From Candidatus Segetimicrobium genomatis (lineage in GTDB: Bacteria > Sysuimicrobiota > Sysuimicrobiia > Sysuimicrobiales > Segetimicrobiaceae), in NCBI GenBank assembly GCA_005882445.1, contig VBAN01000123.1, positions 2,023 through 15,739 of the forward strand: a stretch of DNA of 13,717 nt, read 5' to 3'. Below, one piece after another: positions 7,084-13,717 of this stretch (position 1 is the stretch's first letter; every line of letters begins with the position of its first letter). A model generated the notes under the pieces. It did not search any database. It saw only the letters and a program-made list of their open reading frames with translations, and was not told the DNA's origin. The translations under genes were made by a program, and so were the position numbers.

Positions 7084-8169
7084 ATGAACAGGCGTGCGAG
7101 GCTGATGAGCGTGTTTCTTGTGGGGGCGCTGGCAATCGCGCTGACGATCGGGCCCGCGCCGGGCGCGGAGAAACTGAAGGTCGGGTTCGTCTACGTCGGA
7201 CCCATCGGGGACGCGGGGTGGACCTACGCGCACGATCAGGGCCGGAAGTACCTCGAGCGCCACGATGCCAATGTCGCCACCGCCCCCGTCGAGAGCGTCC
7301 CGGAAGGGGCCGACTCGGAGCGGGTGTTCACCGATCTCGCCCGCAAGGGATACCGGCTCATCATCGGCACGTCGTTCGGCTACATGGACCCCATGGTCAA
7401 GGTCGCCTCGGAATTCCCGAACGTCGCCTTCGTACACATCTCCGGATTCAAGCGGGCCAAGAACCTCGCGACCGCGTTCGGCCGGATCGAGCAGCCGCGC
7501 TACCTCACCGGCCTCGTCGCGGGGGCGATGACCAAGACGAACATTATCGGCTACGTCGCGGCCCACCCCATCCCTGAGGTCGTCCGCGGGATCAGCGCCT
7601 TCACGCTCGGCGTTCGGGCGATCAATCCGAAGGCCTCCGTGCACGTGGTGTGGTCCAACACCTGGTACGACCCCGGGCAGGAGAAGGAGGCGGCGGAGAG
7701 CCTCTTGAGCGTGGGCGCGGACGTGCTGACCCAGCACCAGGATTCGCCGGCGGTGGTCCAGGCCGCGGCGGCCAAAGGGAAGTACGCGGTGGGCTACAAT
7801 TCCGACATGAGCAAGTTTGGGCCGAAGGCGTTCCTCACGGCGCCCGTGTGGAACTGGGGCCCCATGTATCTCTATCTGGCCAAGCAAGTCGAGGCAGGGA
7901 CCTTCACGGGGGAAGACCTCTGGTGGGGCATGGACAAGGGCGTGGTCGATATCGCGCCGATCGGCCCGACGGTGCCCGCGGCGGTCAAGGACATGGTGAT
8001 GGCGAAGCGCGGGGCCATGATCGCGGGGACGTTTCATGAGTTCGCCGGGCCGATCAAGGATCAGGGCGGCGCCGTGCGGGTGCCGGCCGGCAGCGTCCTG
8101 AGCGACGGCGCCCAGCTGTCGATGAACTGGTTCGTCCAGGGCGTGGTCGGCACGGTCCCGGCCAAATAA
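7084..8169 (+). CDS. BMP-family ABC transporter substrate-binding protein
   Basis: A 361-residue periplasmic-type binding protein of the basic membrane protein (BMP/PnrA-like) family. Family members bind purine nucleosides or bases. Landmarks: KVGFVYVGPIGDAGWTYAHD (32-51, containing the ligand-proximal Trp region), GTSFGYMDP (95-103), IGYVAAHPIPEVVRGI (155-170), WYDPGQEKEAA (194-204), GYNSDMSKFGPKA (237-249), WNWGPMY (256-262) and the closing AGPIKDQGG (321-329). The N-terminus has a basic start, a hydrophobic stretch (about 8-22) and an APGA cleavage-like end near 28. There is no lipobox Cys, so it is a secreted soluble protein rather than the lipoprotein usual in Gram-positives, which fits a cell with a periplasm. 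ATG 7084 has AAGGAG five bases upstream. It should supply the ATPase and permeases at 457-4048, from which it is separated by the copper oxidase unit. Confidence 0.95.
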   Translation: MNRRARLMSVFLVGALAIALTIGPAPGAEKLKVGFVYVGPIGDAGWTYAHDQGRKYLERHDANVATAPVESVPEGADSERVFTDLARKGYRLIIGTSFGYMDPMVKVASEFPNVAFVHISGFKRAKNLATAFGRIEQPRYLTGLVAGAMTKTNIIGYVAAHPIPEVVRGISAFTLGVRAINPKASVHVVWSNTWYDPGQEKEAAESLLSVGADVLTQHQDSPAVVQAAAAKGKYAVGYNSDMSKFGPKAFLTAPVWNWGPMYLYLAKQVEAGTFTGEDLWWGMDKGVVDIAPIGPTVPAAVKDMVMAKRGAMIAGTFHEFAGPIKDQGGAVRVPAGSVLSDGAQLSMNWFVQGVVGTVPAK

Positions 8170-8211
8170 ACCGGGTGCGCGGGCCCGGCCCCGCATCGGG
8201 GGCACGAAGTC

Positions 8212-8227
8212 AGGAGGCGTCCGCGTG
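8212..8227 (+). promoter_or_regulatory. Strong ribosome site AGGAGG with GTG 8225, upstream of the homologous start
   Basis: AGGAGG (8212-8217) is followed at ideal 7-nt spacing by GTG 8225-8227, which is in frame with the amidohydrolase. Using it would add 24 residues, rich in Arg and unlike the family's N-terminus. The homology-supported start is GTG 8297 with its own GGAAGGG (8283-8289, spacing 7). Either the longer form is made, or the first site is a remnant. Confidence 0.5.
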
Positions 8228-8296
8228 GGCGGGCGCCTTCCACATCTTCCCCACGCCCGCCGGGCGCCGCGGCGGCGCCCCCGGAAGGGCCGTCCC

Positions 8297-9574
8297 GTGA
8301 TCGTGACCGGCGCGTTCGTGATCACGCTGGATCCCGGCCGCCGGATCATCGGGGACGGCGCGGTCTGCACGCGGGACACGCACGTGCACCTGGCGCAGGC
8401 GCTCATCCGCGGGTGCGCCGACGACCGCGCGCTCGTGGAGTGGCTCTGCGACCGCGTCTGGGTCCTGCAGGGACATTTCACCGAGGACGACGGCCGGGTC
8501 AGCGCCCGCCTCTGCATCGCCGAGATGCTCCGATCGGGGACGACGACATTCCTCGAGTCCATGCTCGCCCACCGCTACGGGTTCGACGGCATCGCGGAGG
8601 CGGCGCGTGAGAGCGGGGTCCGCGCGACGCTCGCCAAGATTGTCATGGATACGCCGCGGTACGCGGATGCGGCGCTGCCGATGCACCCCGGGATGATCGA
8701 GGACCGCGAGACCGGGCTGGGCGGGACACTGGAGATGCACCGGCGGTGGCACGGGGCGGCGGACGGCCGGATCCGCGTCTGGTTCGGCCCCCGCACACCC
8801 GGCGCGGTCACCCCGGATCTGTACCGCGAGATCGCCCGCCTCGCCCGGGAGCACGGCCTGGGGATCACCATGCACCTCGCGGAGGTGCGGCAGGACCGGG
8901 AGTTCCTCCGGCGCGCGTATGGGCGGCTCCCGGTCGAGTTTGCCGAAGACGTGGGGCTGGTGGGCCCCCACGTGGTGCTCGTCCACATGATCTGGATCGG
9001 CGCGGACGAGATGCGCACGCTCGCGCGGACCGGAACCCATGTGTCCCATAACCCGTCGTCCAACTCCAAGCTGGGATCCGGGATCTGCCCCGTGCCGGCC
9101 CTGCTCGGCGCCGGGGTCAATGTCGCCCTGGGGTGCGACGGCGGCCCAAGCAACAACACCTACGACCTGGTGCGGGAGATGAAGCTCGCGGCGTGCCTCC
9201 ACAAGGGAGTGACGGGCGATCCCCTGGTCCTCCCCGCGGAGCAGGTGCTGGAAATGGCCACGTTGGGCGGCGCCCGGGCGCTCGGACTGGAGCGCGAGAT
9301 CGGCTCCTTGGAGGCGGGCAAGAAGGCCGATCTTGCCGTCTTCGCGATGCGCCGCCTCCACTTGACCCCCAGCCCCAACCCGGTCAGCACCCTCGTCTAC
9401 GCCGCGGGGGGCGCCGACGTCTCGGACGTCATGGTGGATGGCCGCTGGGTGGTTCGAGACTCGCGGCTCCTCACCATGGACGAAGAGGAGGTCATCCGGG
9501 AGGCTCAGGCCCACGCGCGCGCGCTCCTGCATCGGGCGGGAATCGATGTCAGCCCGCGGTGGCCGGTCTCCTGA
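8297..9574 (+). CDS. Metal-dependent amidohydrolase, ATZ/TRZ or MTA/SAH-deaminase type, with an internal deletion
   Basis: Residue numbers count from GTG 8297 (425 aa; relatives run about 450-460). This is the cytosolic amidohydrolase superfamily that deaminates or dechlorinates N-heterocycles (guanine deaminase, MTA/SAH deaminase, AtzA/TrzN, SsnA relatives). The mononuclear metal set is present: THVHLAQ (His29, His31), TMHLAE (His193, Glu196), LVHMIW (His230), and GCDGGPSNNTYDL (Asp281), plus the hallmark SHNPSSNSKLGSG (250-262). The C-terminus closes normally with GSLEAGKKADLAVF and a VMVDGRWVVRD strand. Oddity: IIGDGAVCT (17-25) passes straight into RDTHVH. Relatives have roughly 35 more residues here, comprising a beta-sandwich strand pair and the barrel's first strand with LPGLVxTHxH. 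It lies downstream of the BMP gene on the same strand (127-nt gap with a weak CCCCG/CGGGG hairpin near 8190-8200), so a role in processing the imported compound is inferred. Activity is doubtful if the deletion is real. Confidence 0.88.
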   Translation: MIVTGAFVITLDPGRRIIGDGAVCTRDTHVHLAQALIRGCADDRALVEWLCDRVWVLQGHFTEDDGRVSARLCIAEMLRSGTTTFLESMLAHRYGFDGIAEAARESGVRATLAKIVMDTPRYADAALPMHPGMIEDRETGLGGTLEMHRRWHGAADGRIRVWFGPRTPGAVTPDLYREIARLAREHGLGITMHLAEVRQDREFLRRAYGRLPVEFAEDVGLVGPHVVLVHMIWIGADEMRTLARTGTHVSHNPSSNSKLGSGICPVPALLGAGVNVALGCDGGPSNNTYDLVREMKLAACLHKGVTGDPLVLPAEQVLEMATLGGARALGLEREIGSLEAGKKADLAVFAMRRLHLTPSPNPVSTLVYAAGGADVSDVMVDGRWVVRDSRLLTMDEEEVIREAQAHARALLHRAGIDVSPRWPVS

Positions 9575-9697
9575 TCGCACATGGGCCGGGGCGCGGCGGA
9601 GATGCGCCTCGGCGTGTGACGCGTGACCCGCGGATGGTCGCGGCGGATCAGAGGATGGCCAGGTACCCGACGCGAAAACCTGAGGCGGTGATATCCG
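9575..9697. other. Intergenic gap with a small hairpin
   Basis: This 123-bp gap between two same-strand genes shows a short all-GC hairpin, CCGCG (9628-9632), a six-base loop and CGCGG (9639-9643), and a wider CTGATC (9571-9576) / GATCAG (9646-9651) pair around it. They might end the amidohydrolase transcript, but no T-run follows. The ribosome site for the next gene, GAGGCGG, is at 9682-9688. I see no clear promoter. Confidence 0.3.
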
Positions 9698-10387
9698 ATG
9701 GATCATCTGTCTCGCGCTGAGCGGCGACGGCGGGCCCGGCTGGCGGCGGCCGGCGCTTCTGAGGGAACCGGTAGACCCGCCGCGGAGCGCCTCTCCGCCT
9801 CCGCTCCCCCCACAGCGACAGCGCAGCGCGCGGCGCAGCACCCCGCTCGACGCGGCAGGCGGAGCCACGCTGCGGTGTGGTGGGTTGTCGCCGCGGCGCT
9901 GGTGGTCATCGCCGGAGGAGCCTGGTGGGCGGTGTCATCGCGCACATCCGCCCAGGGCGGGACGAACCTCGGCGATCCGGTCCCCGACGAAGGCAGAGAC
10001 CATGTCGCAATCGGGACACCGATCCAATACCGCGCTCAGCCGCCGGCCTCGGGCAATCACTACCCCTCCCCGCTCGCGCCTGGGGTCTACCCCGATGGCC
10101 GTCTCCCCGGCTTCTGGGTGCACAACCTGGAGCATGGGTATGTCGTGCTGGTTTACAAGCCTCCCGTCTCTCCGGCGCTGCTCGACCAGTTCGACGAGAT
10201 GGCGCGGGCGTTTCCGAAAAGCAAGTACGGATACGCGAAATTGGTCGTGGTCCCTTACTCGGAGATGCCGCATCCGTTTGCGGCGCTCGCCTGGGACAGG
10301 CGGCTGTGGCTCGACACGTTCGACCGGCAGAAGGTGCTGGCGTTTTACCGGGCCCACGTCGACCGCGGCCCGGAAGATGTACCGTAA
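9698..10387 (+). CDS. Membrane-anchored DUF3105 protein
   Basis: A 229-residue protein of the uncharacterised DUF3105 family. It has a basic, Ala/Arg-rich cytoplasmic N-terminus (1-56), one membrane helix (about 57-79, HAAVWWVVAAALVVIAGGAW) and an outward-facing domain. That domain carries the family hallmarks: GTPIQYRAQPPASGNHYP (106-123), VHNLEHGYVVLVYKP (141-155) and a late LAWDRRLWLD (197-206). The conserved His121, His142 and His146 suggest metal binding or catalysis, but no activity is established for the family as far as I know. ATG 9698 follows GAGGCGG. The neighbour downstream converges with only 24 nt between stops. Its place near a copper oxidase is suggestive only. No lesion is seen, which contrasts with the genes on either side. 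Confidence 0.88.
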   Translation: MDHLSRAERRRRARLAAAGASEGTGRPAAERLSASAPPTATAQRAAQHPARRGRRSHAAVWWVVAAALVVIAGGAWWAVSSRTSAQGGTNLGDPVPDEGRDHVAIGTPIQYRAQPPASGNHYPSPLAPGVYPDGRLPGFWVHNLEHGYVVLVYKPPVSPALLDQFDEMARAFPKSKYGYAKLVVVPYSEMPHPFAALAWDRRLWLDTFDRQKVLAFYRAHVDRGPEDVP

Positions 10388-10411
10388 GGTTCGTGCCGTT
10401 GTTCCCCCCCG

Positions 10412-11113
10412 CTACTGCATTGCGCGTGTCGCCCCGCCATCGATCAGGATCGTCGTCCCGGTGATGTAGCTGGCGTGGTCCGAGGCGAGGAACACCGCCA
10501 TCGCGGCAAACTCCCGCGGGTCGCCGTAGCGGCCTAGAGGGATCCCCGCCGAGACCTCGCGCTCGATGACGTCGACCGGGCGGCTGCTGGCCCTCGCCGC
10601 CGCCTCATCGATCGCGCGGGCGCGATCCGTTCGGATTCGCCCGGGGGCGAGGTTGTTCACGAGGATCTTGTGCGGGGCCAGTTCAAACGAGAGCGTCTTC
10701 GTTAACGCGACGACCCCCGACCGGAAGACGTTGCTGAGAACGAGGTTGGGGATCGGCACCTTGACCCCGGACGTGATCACGGTGAGGATCCGTCCTCCGC
10801 CCTGGGCCTTCATCGAGGGCACGGCTCCTCGGATCAGCCAGACGGCGCTCATCAGGTTTTGACGGAAGGCCTGCTCCCAGTCGGCGTCGGTGAGCGTGAG
10901 CGCCGATCCCGGGGGCGGTCCGCCCGCGTTGGCCACCAGGATGTTGATCTTGGCGATCTCGCTCGCGGCCCGCTTGATGGCATCGGCGTTCCGGCTCCCG
11001 ATCACCACATCGGCGCCCGCCCCGGCCAGTCCGTGAGCGATCGCCCGCCCAAGTCCGGCGCTCGCGCCGGAGACGACCGCGACCCGGCCCGCGAGATCCA
11101 CGTTCACCGCCAT
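10412..11113 (-). CDS. Short-chain dehydrogenase/reductase-like protein with an internal deletion and no YxxxK
   Basis: 233 residues from ATG 11113; SDRs of this type are usually 250-265. Rossmann motif SGASAGLG (15-22), NAGG (62-65), Asn86, ITSG with Ser115, and the C-terminal ITGTTILIDGG (217-227) identify the fold. It resembles the FabG-like subgroup that lacks the standard catalytic tetrad: LVLSNVFRSGVVALTKTL stands where other SDRs have YxxxK, so oxidoreductase activity by the normal mechanism is not expected. NAGGPPPG is also typical of that subgroup. Oddity: AASEIA (49-54) runs directly into KINILVANAGG. Relatives have about 35 residues between these points, covering beta-3, the DVT/DVS cofactor loop and much of helix alpha-4. 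The start has a G-rich run (AGGGGGGG) immediately upstream with poor spacing. The open frame beyond 11113 is not SDR-like. It converges on the DUF3105 gene; role unknown. Confidence 0.83.
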   Translation of the reverse strand: MAVNVDLAGRVAVVSGASAGLGRAIAHGLAGAGADVVIGSRNADAIKRAASEIAKINILVANAGGPPPGSALTLTDADWEQAFRQNLMSAVWLIRGAVPSMKAQGGGRILTVITSGVKVPIPNLVLSNVFRSGVVALTKTLSFELAPHKILVNNLAPGRIRTDRARAIDEAAARASSRPVDVIEREVSAGIPLGRYGDPREFAAMAVFLASDHASYITGTTILIDGGATRAMQ

Positions 11114-11368
11114 CCCCCCCTGTCCGCTTGCCGTTGGCCCCACTCTGGTTTGGAGCCCCAGAGGGTGAGACGCGCCCGGCGGCCCCTCCCGGTGCCTGTC
11201 GATTCGTTGTCCGGCTGAAGCCCCCAGATGGGTATTAGGAGTCTTGAAGGCACTGCATTCGACTTCGGTCCATCCCGCATCCTCTTCGAACACACGCAGC
11301 ACCACCGGATCACATGGACGGACCGAGCGAACGCTCCGATGTGCATGGGATTGTAGGAGGAGCGAGCG
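11114..11368. other. Divergent intergenic region before the beta-rich protein
   Basis: These 255 bp lie between divergent genes. Open frames cross it but have no family character. It holds a short CTCTGG (11143-11148) / CCAGAG (11158-11163) dyad, a GAGCG-AA-CGCTC dyad (11325-11336) and, at its right end, a strong ribosome site AGGAGG (11355-11360). I see no convincing -35/-10 pair. Confidence 0.3.
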
Positions 11369-12617
11369 ATGCGCAGATCCAGAACAATCTCGCACGACGA
11401 TCGCCCTCGGGGTGACCGCGCCCGGGGCCGGGATCGCCGACGTTCCCCCGGCTTCCCTTCCCCCCGTTCGGGTGAAGGTCACCGGGGATCCGGCGCCCGT
11501 GGAGACGCTGCGCCTGGCGATCCTGACCAGCGCGAAGGCTGTCGTGCCCGGCATCCGCGCCGGGGAGATGGCCCTCACGGAGACGGCGCCGCCTCTCCAG
11601 CCCCTTCCCCTGGCCTCGGCGATGGCTCTGCGGGCGATCGTCCAGGTGGCGCCATTCGGGTTACAGCCGGTGATCCACTCCATCCCGGTGGAGATCACGA
11701 ACGCGAACCTCCCCTGGTCGGACGCGCGGGATCTGCTCGTCAGCAACAGTCCCGAGACCCTCCCGTTCGGCAAGGTGTTGCTCAGCAGGCCGGTCGCCGC
11801 CGGGGAGACCGTGCGCCTGCTCTACCATCACCAGAACGGATCTCCCGACCGCCACATGGTGCTCGAGGTCAACTTGAGCAACCCTGCGCGCACCCCGATT
11901 ACGCTGTGGATCGCCGGCGCAGCCGGGGCCGAGGGGACCGATGAGTTCGGCCAGGGCCACACGGCCGCCCGCGCGTTCCTCGAGCAGTACTGGCATCGCG
12001 CCGGGTTCATGGCGCGCATCCCAGCGAACACGACCCTCCCCTTGTTCCTGCACGACCTGGCCCCGCAGGAGGTGGCGAGCGGCCTCGTCCAACTTGCGCT
12101 GATCGACGGCGCGCGGCTGAATGTGGATGTGTTCGCGCGGCTGGACGGCGAGATGGACCCGCCGCTGCTGAGTTTCGCGCCCAACTTCGACAAGGTCCAT
12201 CCCCGGGGAACATTCGAGCACCCCCGCCTGATGCAGCCCTTGACGTATACGGTCGGCGATCCGCCGCTCGCGATGAGCGTCGGCGACGACCGGGACGCGT
12301 TGCACGAGGCCCAAACGGGGGCCCCCCTCAAGGGAAACTACGGGGTCATCTACGCGTTCCCGATCGAGATCACCAACCCGCGGCCGCTGCCGGCGATCCT
12401 GGGATTGATCTTCCAGGCGTCGGGTGGGGACGGCGGAGGCACGGTGCTCGTCGACGATCAGATCTTCGATCTCGCCTGGGTCAAGTCCGGTGAGCGGCGC
12501 ATGGTGACCACGCTGCGCCTGGCCCCCGGTGAGCACCGGACGGTGCTGATCTCGACGATGCCCGAGAGCGGAGCGAACTACCCCGTCCGTCTCAGCCTGG
12601 GATCCGAGTACAAATAG
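11369..12617 (+). CDS. Unrecognised beta-rich, probably exported protein with a frameshifted N-terminus
   Basis: The body reads in one frame from about 11400 to the stop at 12617, roughly 405 residues beginning IALGVTAPGAGIADVPPASL. I do not recognise the family. It looks like an all-beta protein made of repeated strand patterns such as SIPVEITNANLPW, HMVLEVNLSNPARTPITLWI, FPIEITNPRPLPAILGLIF and TLRLAPGEHRTVLIST, with few Cys and no obvious catalytic motif. The PVEIxN / FPIEITN pair suggests two related domains. The only strong start signal, AGGAGG (11355-11360) with ATG 11369 at 8-nt spacing, reads MRRSRTISHDD in another frame. One extra base, or a loss of 3n+2 bases, near 11385-11400 would explain the switch and would restore a basic n-region before a short hydrophobic signal-like stretch. 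Alternatives are a TTG at 11244, giving a long unconvincing leader, or GTG 11412 without a ribosome site. Real gene; start unresolved. Confidence 0.65.
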
Positions 12618-12857
12618 CGTCTCGGGCTACACCGGGCCCCATCTTGAAGCCGGGCGAGCGCCACGGACGACGCTAGGCCTCTCCTGATGTGTCCCGCGCC
12701 ATGGCAACATTGGGACGACGCAGTGGATGTGCGCCTCGCAAGCTGAGCGTGATGGCCCGCAGGCAGGAAGAAGCCCCGCGCCCCGGAGAAGTCGAAAAAT
12801 CCGATGCGACCGGACTCGTCACGCCCGGACCCTGAGGCCCACCTCCGCGCGGATCGG
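12618..12857. other. Intergenic gap before proB
   Basis: About 240 bp lie between the beta-rich protein and proB, both on the plus strand. I see no clear hairpin terminator, promoter pair or small gene. An in-frame ATG at 12804 could extend proB by 18 residues into this gap. Confidence 0.3.
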
Positions 12858-13717
12858 GTGAGCGTGGAACGCGCCCGCAGGATCGTTCTCAAGGTGGGGA
12901 CGAGCACCCTCACGGGGGGCAAAGCCGTCGTCGACCCACGGCGGATCACCGCGCTCGCCGAGGACGTGGCCGCCGCCGTGCGGCAGCGGCGGGAGGTGAT
13001 CGTGGTCACCTCCGGCGCGATCGTCACGGGCGCGGGGCTCCTGGGACAGCGCCGCCCGGTCGGGGGGCTGTCCCACAAGCAGGCGCTCGCCGCCGTGGGG
13101 CAGCCCCTGCTGATGCAGCGGTATGCGGCCGCCTTCGAATCCCTGGGCCTGCGGGTCGGACAGGTGCTGCTGACCCAGCGAGACTTCGCCAACCGGCGGC
13201 AGTACGTCAATGCCCGGCGAACGCTCGAGGCCCTGCTCGGCATGGGGATCGTGCCCATTGTCAACGAAAACGACACCGTCTCGATCGACGAGATCCAGAT
13301 CGGCGACAATGACACCCTCTCCGCGCTGGTGGCCAGCCTGGTGGGCGCCGACCTGCTGGTGATCCTCTCCGACGTCGAAGGACTGATGACCGACGACCCG
13401 CGCCGCCACCGGGAGGCCCGCCTGATCCCGCAGGTGACTCGGATCGATGCCTCCGTGCTCCGCGCCGCGCGCCGGAGCCAGACCGCCCAGGGCGTCGGCG
13501 GCATGGCCACCAAGATCACCGCGGCGCGGATCGCCACAGAGGCCGGGATCACCACGATCATCACGGGAGGCGACCGCCCGGGGCCGCTGGTCCGCCTCCT
13601 GGAGGGGGAGCGGGACGGCACCGTGTTCCTTCCGGAACCCCGCCCCCGCTCCAGCCGGCGGCGGTGGCTCGCCCTCGGGATTCCGGCCCGGGGCACGCTG
13701 GTGATCGATGACGGCGC
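12858..13717 (+). CDS. proB: Glutamate 5-kinase (proline biosynthesis), 3' end outside the window
   Basis: Catalyses ATP-dependent phosphorylation of L-glutamate to gamma-glutamyl phosphate, the first and feedback-inhibited step of proline synthesis, in the cytosol. From GTG 12858 the visible 286 residues cover the whole amino acid kinase domain: IVLKVGTSTLTGG (Lys12), IVVTSGAIVTG, IVNENDTVS (Asp139 equals Asp137 of E. coli ProB), IGDNDTLSAL and GGMATKITAAR (Lys219 equals Lys217). The constant offset of 2 from E. coli numbering across these points shows no internal loss. Val replaces the usual Thr in GTGGM (GVGGM). LGIPARGTLVIDDG at the edge begins the linker to the C-terminal PUA domain, which is cut off. 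GTG 12858 gives the family-like N-terminus MSVERARRIVLKVGTS; ATG 12804 is in frame but adds 18 unmatched residues. Neither has a strong ribosome site. proA would be expected downstream. Confidence 0.95.
   Translation, partial: MSVERARRIVLKVGTSTLTGGKAVVDPRRITALAEDVAAAVRQRREVIVVTSGAIVTGAGLLGQRRPVGGLSHKQALAAVGQPLLMQRYAAAFESLGLRVGQVLLTQRDFANRRQYVNARRTLEALLGMGIVPIVNENDTVSIDEIQIGDNDTLSALVASLVGADLLVILSDVEGLMTDDPRRHREARLIPQVTRIDASVLRAARRSQTAQGVGGMATKITAARIATEAGITTIITGGDRPGPLVRLLEGERDGTVFLPEPRPRSSRRRWLALGIPARGTLVIDDG

Noticed and set aside
8189..8203. CCCCG/CGGGG hairpin after the BMP gene as a terminator
   Set aside because: Only five pairs and no T-run; too weak to call alone.
7006..8562. 518-aa minus-strand open frame opposite the BMP gene
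   Set aside because: Crosses the BMP gene, the gap and the hydrolase start in antisense; the plus-strand BMP motifs are unambiguous.
8210..9868. 552-aa minus-strand open frame opposite the amidohydrolase
   Set aside because: Antisense shadow typical of high-GC coding DNA; biased composition and no motif.
11114..11773. Upstream extension of the SDR open frame to 453 aa
   Set aside because: The SDR fold starts at 11113; the extension overlaps the divergent beta-rich gene and has no domain.
11369..11944. 191-aa frame starting at the strong ribosome site
   Set aside because: After the first few codons it is Arg/Gly/Pro-rich out-of-frame sequence; the body of the protein lies in another frame.
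12578..13696. 372-aa minus-strand open frame opposite proB
   Set aside because: proB on the plus strand aligns throughout with E. coli ProB; the antisense frame is Arg/Ser-rich noise.
1..13717. CRISPR arrays, tRNA or rRNA genes, insertion sequences
   Set aside because: No regularly spaced repeats, cloverleaf-like segments, transposase motifs or paired terminal repeats were seen on reading.

Overview
The window is high-GC bacterial chromosome with tightly packed genes, frequent GTG starts and GTGA stop/start overlaps. I see no RNA genes, CRISPR arrays or recognisable insertion sequences. The lineage cannot be fixed from sequence alone. The mix of a BMP-type nucleoside transporter, a GGT-like hydrolase, a CotA-type copper oxidase and a DUF3105 protein resembles uncultured soil or sediment phyla near Chloroflexota, Armatimonadota or Firmicutes. 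That placement is an impression and was not tested.

Layout. Bases 1-372 (minus) hold the N-terminus of a gamma-glutamyltransferase-like protein, divergent from a three-gene ABC transporter set on the plus strand: double ATPase 457-2040, permease 2037-3128, permease 3125-4048. This set ends at a perfect 14-bp GC hairpin (4061-4092). Converging on it from the minus strand is a two-gene unit, 6917 down to 4126: a four-helix membrane protein with a His-rich loop, followed 2 nt later by a Tat-exported multicopper oxidase. Divergent from that unit, on the plus strand, are the BMP-family substrate-binding protein (7084-8169) and an amidohydrolase of the ATZ/TRZ or MTA/SAH-deaminase type (8297-9574). 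Then come a membrane-anchored DUF3105 protein (9698-10387, plus), a short-chain dehydrogenase-like protein (11113 down to 10412, minus), an unrecognised beta-rich probable exported protein (11369-12617, plus) and the start of proB, glutamate 5-kinase (12858 to the window edge).

How the genes fit together. The ATPase, two permeases and binding protein would together make one purine/nucleoside-type importer. The amidohydrolase next to the binding protein suggests that the imported compound is a deaminated or dechlorinated purine- or triazine-like heterocycle. The copper oxidase pair sits physically between the two halves of this transporter system, and its lower local GC suggests later insertion.

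Most notable. Three genes between 8.3 and 11.4 kb carry lesions. The amidohydrolase and the SDR each appear to lack about 35 residues in frame, in well-conserved parts of their folds. The beta-rich protein has its good ribosome binding site and ATG in a different frame from its body. Either this stretch is decaying or diverging, or the assembly is faulty there. The His-rich membrane protein coupled to the copper oxidase is the best candidate for something undescribed.
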